Below, piece after piece: positions 1 through 5,287 of a DNA stretch of 7,361 nucleotides. Position 1 is the stretch's first letter; every line of letters starts with the position of its first letter. A program made the translations under genes and the position numbers. The stretch lies in the NCBI GenBank assembly GCA_955651875.1, contig CATPAP010000299.1, forward strand, positions 1 through 7,361, given 5' to 3'. The stretch comes from Candidatus Dormiibacterota bacterium. GTDB lineage: Bacteria > Chloroflexota > Dormibacteria > Aeolococcales > Aeolococcaceae. The notes below the pieces were generated by a model. The model did not search any database and was not told the DNA's origin. It saw only the letters and a list, made by a program, of their open reading frames with translations.

Positions 1-185
1 CGCGCCCGTCGGCGAAGGCCGTCAAGGCCACCCCGACGCCCGCCGGCACCAGCGGGGTTGGGAAGTTCCTCGGGGCGGCCTTCCACTTCCCGATGCCGCT
101 CGTCCTCGAGGTTCTGCTGCTGCTGGCGGTCGCGTACCTGCTGTTGCGCTGGCGGCAGCGGTACTACGTCGAAGGGCCTCCGTAG
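1..185 (+). CDS. C-terminal end of an unidentified single-helix membrane-anchored protein (5' truncated)
   Basis: The frame is open from base 3 to a TAG at 183-185 and gives about 60 residues. The fragment starts with a Lys/Thr/Pro/Ala-rich linker, continues with a stretch containing FHFPMP, then has one strongly hydrophobic helix (about 15 residues rich in Leu, Val and Ala). It ends with RWRQRYY and a few more residues. A helix followed by a short Arg-rich tail is typical of a C-terminal membrane anchor with a cytoplasmic end. The stop lies 40 bp before the ccdA start on the same strand. Because ccdA seems to have its own promoter, the two need not share a transcript. Too little is present to name a family. 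Partners of CcdA in cytochrome c or thiol pathways are possible neighbours, but nothing in the fragment shows this. Confidence 0.6.
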   Translation, partial: RPSAKAVKATPTPAGTSGVGKFLGAAFHFPMPLVLEVLLLLAVAYLLLRWRQRYYVEGPP

Positions 186-213
186 GCGCGGGGGTCGCCG
201 TCGCGGGGCTGGC

Positions 214-226
214 TACGATGGACCGG
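214..226 (+). promoter_or_regulatory. -10 box and leaderless transcription start of ccdA
   Basis: TACGAT at 214-219 matches the TANNNT -10 pattern. Counting the usual -12 to -7 placement puts +1 at 226, exactly the G of the GTG codon. No Shine-Dalgarno-like sequence lies at a working distance upstream of 226, which fits leaderless translation. I see no clear -35 box. Confidence 0.55.
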
Positions 227-1026
227 TGATCGCACTGGTCAGCCCGTCGTATCCGCTGGCCTTCGTTGCCGGGCTGGTGTCGTTCCTCTCGCCGTGCGTC
301 TTCCCGCTGGTGCCGGTGTACGCCGCCTACCTCGGGGGCCGGGCATCGCAGGGGGCCGAACCGGCGCACCTCGGGGTGGCCGCCGCCGCCGCCGGAGGTG
401 GCGGCGGAGCGGACGTCGCCGTGCTCGGATCGCGCCGGCTGACGGTGCCACGCGTGCCACGCGTGCCCATCTTCGGCAACGGGGTGGCGTTCGTCGCCGG
501 GTTCATGGTCGTCTTCATCGCGCTCTTCTACGTGCTGCAGGCGCTCGAGGTGACCTTCCTGCTGCGCCACCAGGTGGTGGTGAACCGCATCGCCGGCGCG
601 GTGATCATCCTGCTCGCGCTGCAGACGATGGGGATCATCCGCATCCCCCTGCTGATGCGCGACTGGCGCATCCACACAGTGTCGATGGGCGGCACGGTGG
701 GAGCGTTCCTGCTCGGCATCACGTTCGCGCTCGGCTGGACGCCGTGCATCGGCGCGCAGCTCGGCGCCATCCTGCAGCTCGCGGTCAGCGGTGACTTCGG
801 CGGCCTCCCGTTCATGCTCATCTACTGCGCCGGGCTCGCCGTTCCCTTCCTCATCGTCGCCGTGCTCGCCGACCGTATGCAGAACCTCATCCGCGCGGTC
901 AACCGCCACATGGGCGTGATCAACATCGTCGCCGGGCTGCTGCTGCTCGGCTTTGGTTTCCTGCTCATCAGCAACGAGATCACGCTGCTCAACCGGCATT
1001 CGTTCCAGACGCCGTTCAACCTCTGA
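226..1026 (+). CDS. ccdA: CcdA/DsbD-family cytochrome c biogenesis protein (membrane thiol-disulfide transporter)
   Basis: This 266-residue integral membrane protein should carry electrons from cytoplasmic thioredoxin across the membrane to reduce extracytoplasmic disulfides, classically for cytochrome c maturation. Six hydrophobic segments are visible near residues 10-35, 83-107, 122-140, 162-182, 193-214 and 230-248. The two family cysteines are present: C24 in SPCVFPLVP of helix 1 and C174 in GWTPCIGAQLG of helix 4. The frame stays open upstream to a TTG at 58, but that would overlap the preceding gene and add a low-quality Ser/Arg-rich leader. GTG 226 is chosen because the CcdA-like sequence begins just after it and a -10 box is spaced for a leaderless start. 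The loop between helices 1 and 2 (about residues 43-82) is unusually long, Ala/Gly-rich and contains VPRVPRVP. The family assignment is secure. The pathway served is inferred, since no ccsA, resB or thioredoxin-like gene is seen. Confidence 0.9.
   Translation: MIALVSPSYPLAFVAGLVSFLSPCVFPLVPVYAAYLGGRASQGAEPAHLGVAAAAAGGGGGADVAVLGSRRLTVPRVPRVPIFGNGVAFVAGFMVVFIALFYVLQALEVTFLLRHQVVVNRIAGAVIILLALQTMGIIRIPLLMRDWRIHTVSMGGTVGAFLLGITFALGWTPCIGAQLGAILQLAVSGDFGGLPFMLIYCAGLAVPFLIVAVLADRMQNLIRAVNRHMGVINIVAGLLLLGFGFLLISNEITLLNRHSFQTPFNL
445..468 (+). repeat. 9-bp tandem repeat inside ccdA
   Basis: GTGCCACGC occurs twice in tandem (445-453, 454-462), followed by a partial third copy, GTGCCC (463-468). It encodes the VPRVPRVP segment in the loop between helices 1 and 2. 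Units of nine bases keep the reading frame, so copy-number change would only alter loop length. Confidence 0.75.
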
Positions 1027-1046
1027 GCGGCGTTGCTGCTGGCGGC

Positions 1047-2012
1047 TTAGGGTGCGGCGGCGCAGGACGGGGTGGAGTACAGAGCGTTGGTGGTGGCGTC
1101 GACGATTTCCAGCGTCCCGGTGGCGGTGATGGCGAGCCCCTGCGGGGCCGGGAGATTGTTGGCGAGCACCGCCGTCGCGCCCGTCGCGGGGTCCACCGCG
1201 ACCACGTCGTGGCGGTCGAGCTCGGTGACGTAGAGGAGGCCCGACTGGCTGAGGACCTCGTCGAGGTCGGCGAAATGCCCGAGCGCGGAGCGTGTGCCCG
1301 CGGGAGTGATGACGGTGAGCCCGGGTGAGCTCTCGCTGGCGACAATGACGTCGCCGGCGGCGTCGGTAGTGGCCGCGACGGGACGGCCAAGACCGCCGGC
1401 GATCAGCTGTGGTGTCGCGCTGCCGGCCAGCGCAACCGCGAACAGCTGGCCGGTGGGGCTGTCGGGAACGAGCAGTCGATGCGCGGTGGCGTCGACGGCG
1501 ATTCCATCGATGCCCAAGTTGTTGGTGTGGTTGGGGAAGCTCGCGATGGTGTGCACCATCGGCGACAGTGCGACGACGGCGTTGAGCAGCTGCTGGGCAA
1601 CGTAGACGGACGATGAGTCGACGGCCACTCCCTCGGGCCCGCCGCTGATGTGCTGGGTGGTGATGACCGCACCCGCGGCGCTGGTGGTGATGAGCAAGTC
1701 CGCGCTCAGCGCTGTCACCAGGAGGCGGCCGTCGGGGTTGACGGCGATGTCGTCGGGGGAGACGGAGAAACGGTGCAGCACGGTGAGGTTGTGGATGTCG
1801 CGGGGCGGGGGGCAACTGGCCAGCGTGAGCCGAGCGGCCGGAGTGGAGGTGGGGGCTGCGGGCGTGGCGGTGGCGGTGGCGGTGGCGGTGGCGGTTGTCG
1901 AGCGCGCGCTCTGGGTCGGCGTGGCGGCGGTCGGGGCCGCGCACGCCGCGAGCAGCACGGCGGCTGCAGCGAGGAGGCCTAGCAGGGTCGAGGCGGCACG
2001 ATGGGGCGGCAT
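1047..2012 (-). CDS. Lipoprotein with NHL/SMP-30-like beta-propeller repeats
   Basis: The 321-residue product starts at ATG 2012 with a lipoprotein signal: H4-R5, a hydrophobic core, then lipobox LAAC with C24 as the predicted lipidated cysteine. A low-complexity Thr/Ala/Pro linker covers residues 25-61. The rest has repeated blade-like motifs: DDIAVNPDG, GPEGVAVDSS, IDGIAVDATAHRLLV, GRPVAATTDAAGDVIV, SGLLYVTELDRHDVVAVDPATG and PQGLAITATG. These suggest about six NHL or SMP-30/YncE-type blades. No catalytic residues are recognisable, so a binding or scaffold role is likelier than an enzyme. Besides C24, C67 just before the propeller and C317 near its end could form a disulfide closing the ring. 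The frame is open further upstream, but that would read into the kinase gene and lose the signal peptide. The start lies 17 nt after the kinase stop with only a weak ribosome site, so it is probably co-transcribed and may act as an accessory sensor. The fold is fairly sure; ligand and role are unknown. Confidence 0.82.
   Translation of the reverse strand: MPPHRAASTLLGLLAAAAVLLAACAAPTAATPTQSARSTTATATATATATPAAPTSTPAARLTLASCPPPRDIHNLTVLHRFSVSPDDIAVNPDGRLLVTALSADLLITTSAAGAVITTQHISGGPEGVAVDSSSVYVAQQLLNAVVALSPMVHTIASFPNHTNNLGIDGIAVDATAHRLLVPDSPTGQLFAVALAGSATPQLIAGGLGRPVAATTDAAGDVIVASESSPGLTVITPAGTRSALGHFADLDEVLSQSGLLYVTELDRHDVVAVDPATGATAVLANNLPAPQGLAITATGTLEIVDATTNALYSTPSCAAAP
1864..1893 (-). repeat. 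Hexanucleotide tandem repeat in the lipoprotein linker
   Basis: Five perfect copies of GTGGCG (+ strand) run from 1864 to 1893. On the coding strand they encode alternating Thr-Ala in the spacer between the lipid anchor and the propeller. A six-base unit preserves frame, so slippage would lengthen or shorten the tether two residues at a time without disrupting the gene. Confidence 0.85.
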
Positions 2013-2029
2013 GCCACTGAGTGTGCGGC

Positions 2030-3541
2030 CTAAGCAGGCGTGGGCAGTGGCGGCGAAGGCGGTGGCGGCGCGGCGGCGGACGGCGCGGCGGACGGCGCGG
2101 CGAGGGGGAACCACACGGTGACCGTGGTGCCTGACTGCTGCACGCTGGCGATGGCGACGTCGCCGCCCTGCGCGCGGGCCAGCCCCTGCACGATGCTGAG
2201 CCCGAGCCCGCTGCCGCCCTCCTCACGCGCGCGCGACGTCTCGCCGCGGTAGAAGCGCTCGAAGATGTGGGGCAGGTCGTGGGCGGCGATGCCGGGGCCC
2301 TCGTCGCGTACCTCGAGGTGGGCGCGCTCGAGCGTGCTCCAGGTGCGCCACGTCTGGGCTGCCCCAGGTGCGTACTTGCAGGCATTGCCGAGCAGGTTTC
2401 GCACGATGGTGGCCAGTGCGTTGCGGTCAACCATGACCAGAAGGTCGGGCGGCAGCTGCCGATCGAGCTGTGCCGTCATGCCGGGCACGCCCTCGTCGAG
2501 GTGGTGCGCCACGGCGGCGCTGAGGTCGACCACCTCGGGGGTCCCGGCGTGCTCTCCGTCGAGGCGGGCGAGGATGAGCAGGTCGAGCACGAGCACGCGC
2601 ATGCGCTCGGCCTCCAGCGCCATCGCCCCCAGCGCGGCGTCGAGCGCCACGGGATCCGGCGTGGCGCCACGACGGATGACGTCGATGTAGCCCTTGAGCG
2701 CGGTGATCGGGGTACGCAGCTCGTGCGACGCGTCGGCGATGAAGCGGCGCGTGCGCTCCTCGGAGGCCTGCTGCGCGGCGAACGCCGCCTCGATGCGCGC
2801 CGCCATGTCGTCGAACGAGCGCGCCAGCACGCCGATCTCGTCGTGGCGGCTCTCGACGCCGCTGCGCGCGCGCAGGTCACCGCCGGCGAGCTGCTGTGAC
2901 GTGGCGGTGAGACGCTGCAGCGGACGGAGCGCGCGGCCGGTGAGGAGCACGCCGGCGAGCAGAGCAGCCAGCAGCGCGGCCAGGCTGCCCAGGGCGAGGA
3001 GGACGATCTCGTCGTGGAGTACGCTGTCGATTGGCGCCATCGAGCTGGAGAGCTGGGCGACGCCGCAGACCACCCCGCCGTTGACGCCCGTCCTGATCGG
3101 GAAGCCGACCACGAGCTGGTCCTCGCCGCTGGCGCCGGGCACCACCTCGGGGCTGCTGCGCACCCCGCTGAGAGCGCTCTGCAGCCGGTTGGGGTCGAGC
3201 CGCGGAAGGCCACCGCCCGCCGGCGGCTGCGCCGCAACCTGCAGCAGGCTGTGGTCGTAGACGATCACCGCCACGGTGTGGCCCGAGGTCGCGGCGACGG
3301 TGGTGGCGACGGCGCGGCCAACGAGGTTGACACCGGCCTGCGTGGAGCAGAGGATGCGCCCGCGCGCCGTCGCCGTCCCCGCCTTGGCGAGCACCGCGCG
3401 CGCCGTCGTCATGTCGTCCTGGAGAGATGACACGCGCGAGGTGATCAGGCTCTGGCGCAGCGCCACGAACTGATAGACACCGAAGCCCGCGAGCAGCACG
3501 GCGAGCAGCGCGACGTAGGTGAGCGTGACACGCCAGCGCAC
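2030..3541 (-). CDS. Membrane sensor histidine kinase with HAMP domain (OmpR-system partner)
   Basis: The 503-residue protein should sense an extracytoplasmic or membrane signal, autophosphorylate on histidine and pass phosphate to the regulator encoded upstream. Helix 1 covers about residues 6-28, an external sensor region about 29-176, and helix 2 about 178-202. HAMP follows at about 203-256, beginning GRALRPLQRL. The dimerisation domain has FIADASHELRTP with H273 as phosphoacceptor. The ATPase domain shows the N box (RNLLGNACKY, N382/N386), G1 box (DEGPG, 413-417), F box (FERFY, 427-431) and G2 box (GGSGLGL, 442-448), so the catalytic set looks complete. The sensor region resembles nothing I can name; it has cysteines at 65 and 159. 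A Pro/Ala/Ser-rich tail of about 23 residues follows the kinase core. The GTG at 3541 lies 42 nt after the regulator stop and starts a typical RWRVTLTYV lead-in; no strong ribosome site is visible. The frame continues upstream to the regulator stop, so a slightly longer CTG-started form is possible. Confidence 0.92.
   Translation of the reverse strand: MRWRVTLTYVALLAVLLAGFGVYQFVALRQSLITSRVSSLQDDMTTARAVLAKAGTATARGRILCSTQAGVNLVGRAVATTVAATSGHTVAVIVYDHSLLQVAAQPPAGGGLPRLDPNRLQSALSGVRSSPEVVPGASGEDQLVVGFPIRTGVNGGVVCGVAQLSSSMAPIDSVLHDEIVLLALGSLAALLAALLAGVLLTGRALRPLQRLTATSQQLAGGDLRARSGVESRHDEIGVLARSFDDMAARIEAAFAAQQASEERTRRFIADASHELRTPITALKGYIDVIRRGATPDPVALDAALGAMALEAERMRVLVLDLLILARLDGEHAGTPEVVDLSAAVAHHLDEGVPGMTAQLDRQLPPDLLVMVDRNALATIVRNLLGNACKYAPGAAQTWRTWSTLERAHLEVRDEGPGIAAHDLPHIFERFYRGETSRAREEGGSGLGLSIVQGLARAQGGDVAIASVQQSGTTVTVWFPLAAPSAAPSAAAPPPPSPPLPTPA
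2079..2102 (-). repeat. 12-bp tandem duplication in the kinase tail
   Basis: GACGGCGCGGCG (+ strand) occurs twice in tandem at 2079-2090 and 2091-2102. It encodes the repeated AAPS units at the start of the proline-rich C-terminal tail of the histidine kinase. The duplication keeps frame and lies outside the catalytic core. Confidence 0.75.
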
Positions 3542-3583
3542 GGTGCGCAGAAAGGTGAGTCGTCGGCGCAGCCCCTGCGTGGC

Positions 3584-4285
3584 TCAGCCTTCGGGCTTGG
3601 CTGCCGTGGTCGTGCTGCGCAGCCGGTAGCCGACGCCGCGCACTGTCTGGATGCGCTCGTGGGCGAGGTCGTCGAGCTTCTGGCGCAGGTAGCGGACGTA
3701 GACCTCGACGTTGTTCTCGTCGCCGAAGAAGTTGTAGCCCCACACCTCGTCGAGGAGGCGCTGGCGCGGCAGCACCTGGTCGGCGTTGATGGCGAGGTAG
3801 AGCAGGAGGTCGAATTCGCGTGCGCTGAGGCTGAGCACGCGGTCGCCGACGGTCACGTCGCGCGTCCCGGTGTCGATGGTCAGGTCGCCGGCGCGGATGG
3901 TGCGCGATCGCGACGGGTTGCGCCGCCGCATCACCGCGTGGATGCGCGCCAGCAGCTCGCCGAAGTCGAACGGTTTGACCAGGTAGTCGTCCGCACCGAG
4001 CTCGAGGCCCTGGATGCGGTCGCCGGTCTCGTCGCGCGCGCTCAGGATGATGATGCCGCGGTGCTGGTCGCCGCTGATCGCGCGGCACATCTCCCAGCCG
4101 TCCATCTTGGGCATCATGAGGTCGACGATGACGAGGTGCGGCTTGAACTCGTTGACCGCGCGAAGGCCCGCGTGGCCGTCGGCGGCGACCTGCACCTCGT
4201 AGCCTTCGTGGCGCAGTCCGAGGGAGATGAAATCGCGGATGCTCCGCTCGTCGTCGACGACGAGGACCCGCGTCGGCTCGGTCAC
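3584..4285 (-). CDS. OmpR/PhoB-family response regulator
   Basis: A 233-residue two-domain regulator. The receiver domain (about 1-120) has the acidic pair D11-D12, phosphoacceptor D55 in VIVDLMMP, S82 in LSAR, and K104 in LVKPF. A linker leads to a winged-helix DNA-binding domain (about 127-225) with LSLSAREFDLLLYLA, a recognition region around LLDEVWGYNF, VEVYVRYLRQKL and the typical ending IQTVRGVGYRL. It should be phosphorylated by the kinase encoded next and bind direct-repeat DNA as a dimer. An ATG at 4306 is in frame and would add seven residues, but the best -10 box (TATACT) lies inside that extension and points exactly to GTG 4285, so GTG is preferred. First gene of the regulator-kinase-lipoprotein operon. 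Family is certain; without a search I would not assign an orthologue such as MprA, PhoP or MtrA. Confidence 0.93.
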   Translation of the reverse strand: MTEPTRVLVVDDERSIRDFISLGLRHEGYEVQVAADGHAGLRAVNEFKPHLVIVDLMMPKMDGWEMCRAISGDQHRGIIILSARDETGDRIQGLELGADDYLVKPFDFGELLARIHAVMRRRNPSRSRTIRAGDLTIDTGTRDVTVGDRVLSLSAREFDLLLYLAINADQVLPRQRLLDEVWGYNFFGDENNVEVYVRYLRQKLDDLAHERIQTVRGVGYRLRSTTTAAKPEG

Positions 4286-4297
4286 CTCGCGAGTATA
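4285..4297 (-). promoter_or_regulatory. -10 box and leaderless start of the response-regulator operon
   Basis: On the minus strand TATACT occupies 4297-4292, one base from the consensus TATAAT. With the usual -12 to -7 placement, +1 falls on 4285, the G of the GTG codon. The 17-bp-spaced -35 position is GC-rich and poor. A TTGCAG at 4331-4326 is too far away to serve. A poor -35 with a good -10 suggests dependence on an activator, possibly the regulator itself. Confidence 0.65.
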
Positions 4298-4328
4298 GGA
4301 GCGCATTCAGCCCGCGCCCCCGTCCCTG

Positions 4329-4357
4329 CAACGTTTTCTCAGCCAGTTCTCAACGTT
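4329..4357. promoter_or_regulatory. Putative response-regulator operator: nested direct repeats between divergent genes
   Basis: TTCTCA occurs at 4336-4341 and 4347-4352, 11 bp apart start to start. It is flanked by identical CAACGTT copies at 4329-4335 and 4351-4357, 22 bp apart. Spacings of one and two helical turns on one DNA face are what tandem-bound OmpR/PhoB-type regulators use. The block lies 44-72 bp upstream of the regulator start and abuts the proposed -10 of the divergent PAP2 gene, covering its -35 region. I infer autoregulation and control of the PAP2-PHP genes; binding is not shown by the sequence alone. Confidence 0.5.
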
Positions 4358-4362
4358 AGACT
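4357..4362 (+). promoter_or_regulatory. Probable -10 box of the PAP2-PHP transcription unit
   Basis: TAGACT fits TANNNT and predicts +1 near 4369, leaving about 4 nt before GTG 4373. No recognisable -35 hexamer exists; that position is filled by the direct repeats. This arrangement fits a promoter needing an activator bound over -35. Confidence 0.4.
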
Positions 4363-4372
4363 TGCCTGCGTC

Positions 4373-5287
4373 GTGTCGCAGGTGCTCCATCGCGTTCGCC
4401 GCCCCGGCCCGCTCGTGGCCATCTCGCTGGCGTACCTGGTCGCCGCGGCGGGGATCATGATCTGGCGCGGCATCTCTGTCTCGCCGGATTACCTGCTCTT
4501 CCTGCTCATCCCGGTGGCGCTGCTGAGCGGCCGCTTCCTCGGGTTCCTGCGCGACTGGGTGCCGTTCGTGGTCATCTTCCTGGGCTGGGAGGCGATGCGC
4601 GGCATTGCCGACAAGACCGGGTTCACGCCGCATGTCCGCGACCTCGCCGACATCGAGACCGCCATCTTCGGCGGCCACCTGCCCACCGCCGTCCTGCAGC
4701 AGGCCCTCAATGTCGGCACGCTCGGCCGAGTGCTCGCGTACGCGTCGACCGTGGTGTACTTCTGCCACTTTGTGTTCCCGCTCGCCGTCGGGATGATCCT
4801 GTGGCTGGTGGACCGCGTGCAGTTCGTGCGCTTCACCACCGCGTTGATGGGCATGGCGCTCGTCGCTTTTGTCATCTTCCTGCTGGTACCGACGGCGCCG
4901 CCGTGGTACGCCGAGCAGCGCGGCGTGATCAGCGGATTCCAGAAGATCATCGGCACCACCCTGCCGAGCGCCGTCAGCCCCTACTACACAGGCCTCAACC
5001 CCAACCCCGTTGCAGCGTTCCCCTCCCTGCACGCCGCCTTCCCGTTCCTGGGTTTCCTTGCGCTTCGCCCCGTGTACCCGCGCGCGTCGTGGCTGGCCTT
5101 TGCGTGGTGCGTCGCGGTCTGGTTCGGTGTCGTGTTCCTCGGCGAGCACTACGTGGTCGACGTCATCGCTGGCGTCATCCTCGCCGCTCTGTCCTGGCTG
5201 GTGATGATGCGCGTCGCCGTGCCGCGGGTGCGCGTGTTGCAATCGCGTGACCCGGCCGCGGCGACGACGGAGACGGCGGTTGCCTGA
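4373..5287 (+). CDS. PAP2-superfamily membrane protein (inositol-phosphotransferase/AUR1-like phosphatase)
   Basis: A 304-residue polytopic membrane protein with about six or more hydrophobic segments (near 14-31, 41-70, 121-146, 157-173, 216-230, 240-256, 263-279). The PAP2 active-site motifs lie in its C-terminal half: FPSLHAAF with H220 (C2 motif, PSxH) and GEHYVVD with H259 and D263 (C3 motif). The short form of C2 and the run PTAPPWYAE before it are typical of the bacterial AUR1/inositol-phosphorylceramide-synthase-like branch. A classical KX6RP C1 motif is not obvious. Such enzymes remove or transfer phosphate-linked headgroups on lipids at the outer membrane face; the substrate here is unknown. 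The frame is open far upstream antisense to the response regulator, but that part is a shadow. GTG 4373 is chosen as the first start after the predicted -10; GTG 4382 is an alternative. Its stop overlaps the PHP start, so the two are probably co-translated. Confidence 0.88.
   Translation: MSQVLHRVRRPGPLVAISLAYLVAAAGIMIWRGISVSPDYLLFLLIPVALLSGRFLGFLRDWVPFVVIFLGWEAMRGIADKTGFTPHVRDLADIETAIFGGHLPTAVLQQALNVGTLGRVLAYASTVVYFCHFVFPLAVGMILWLVDRVQFVRFTTALMGMALVAFVIFLLVPTAPPWYAEQRGVISGFQKIIGTTLPSAVSPYYTGLNPNPVAAFPSLHAAFPFLGFLALRPVYPRASWLAFAWCVAVWFGVVFLGEHYVVDVIAGVILAALSWLVMMRVAVPRVRVLQSRDPAAATTETAVA
5269..5272 (+). promoter_or_regulatory. Ribosome binding site deciding the TTG start of the PHP gene
   Basis: GGAG at 5269-5272 lies 7 nt before TTG 5280. 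The other candidate, GTG 5247, has no comparable site and would add a run of eight arginines, so TTG 5280 is preferred. Confidence 0.6.

Noticed and set aside
1027..1046. Bidirectional intrinsic terminator between the convergent ccdA and lipoprotein stops
   Set aside because: The 20-bp gap has no stem with matching arms and no T-tract on either strand.
2013..2114. Upstream extension of the lipoprotein frame into the kinase gene
   Set aside because: It would bury the signal peptide behind 34 Arg/Ala-rich residues and overlap the kinase 3' end. ATG 2012 gives a proper lipoprotein signal.
22..2430. An 802-codon open frame on the minus strand spanning ccdA, the lipoprotein and part of the kinase
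   Set aside because: Its product is a low-complexity Arg/His/Pro-rich string with no domain, and it overlaps three well-supported genes. Long stop-free shadows are expected at this GC content.
4326..4331. TTGCAG as the -35 box of the response-regulator promoter
   Set aside because: It is 28 bp from the TATACT -10 box, far beyond the usual 16-19 bp spacer.
3659..4372. Upstream extension of the PAP2 frame over the response-regulator gene
   Set aside because: The added 238 residues are the antisense shadow of a clear OmpR-type regulator. The divergent promoter region and the start of the hydrophobic protein support GTG 4373.
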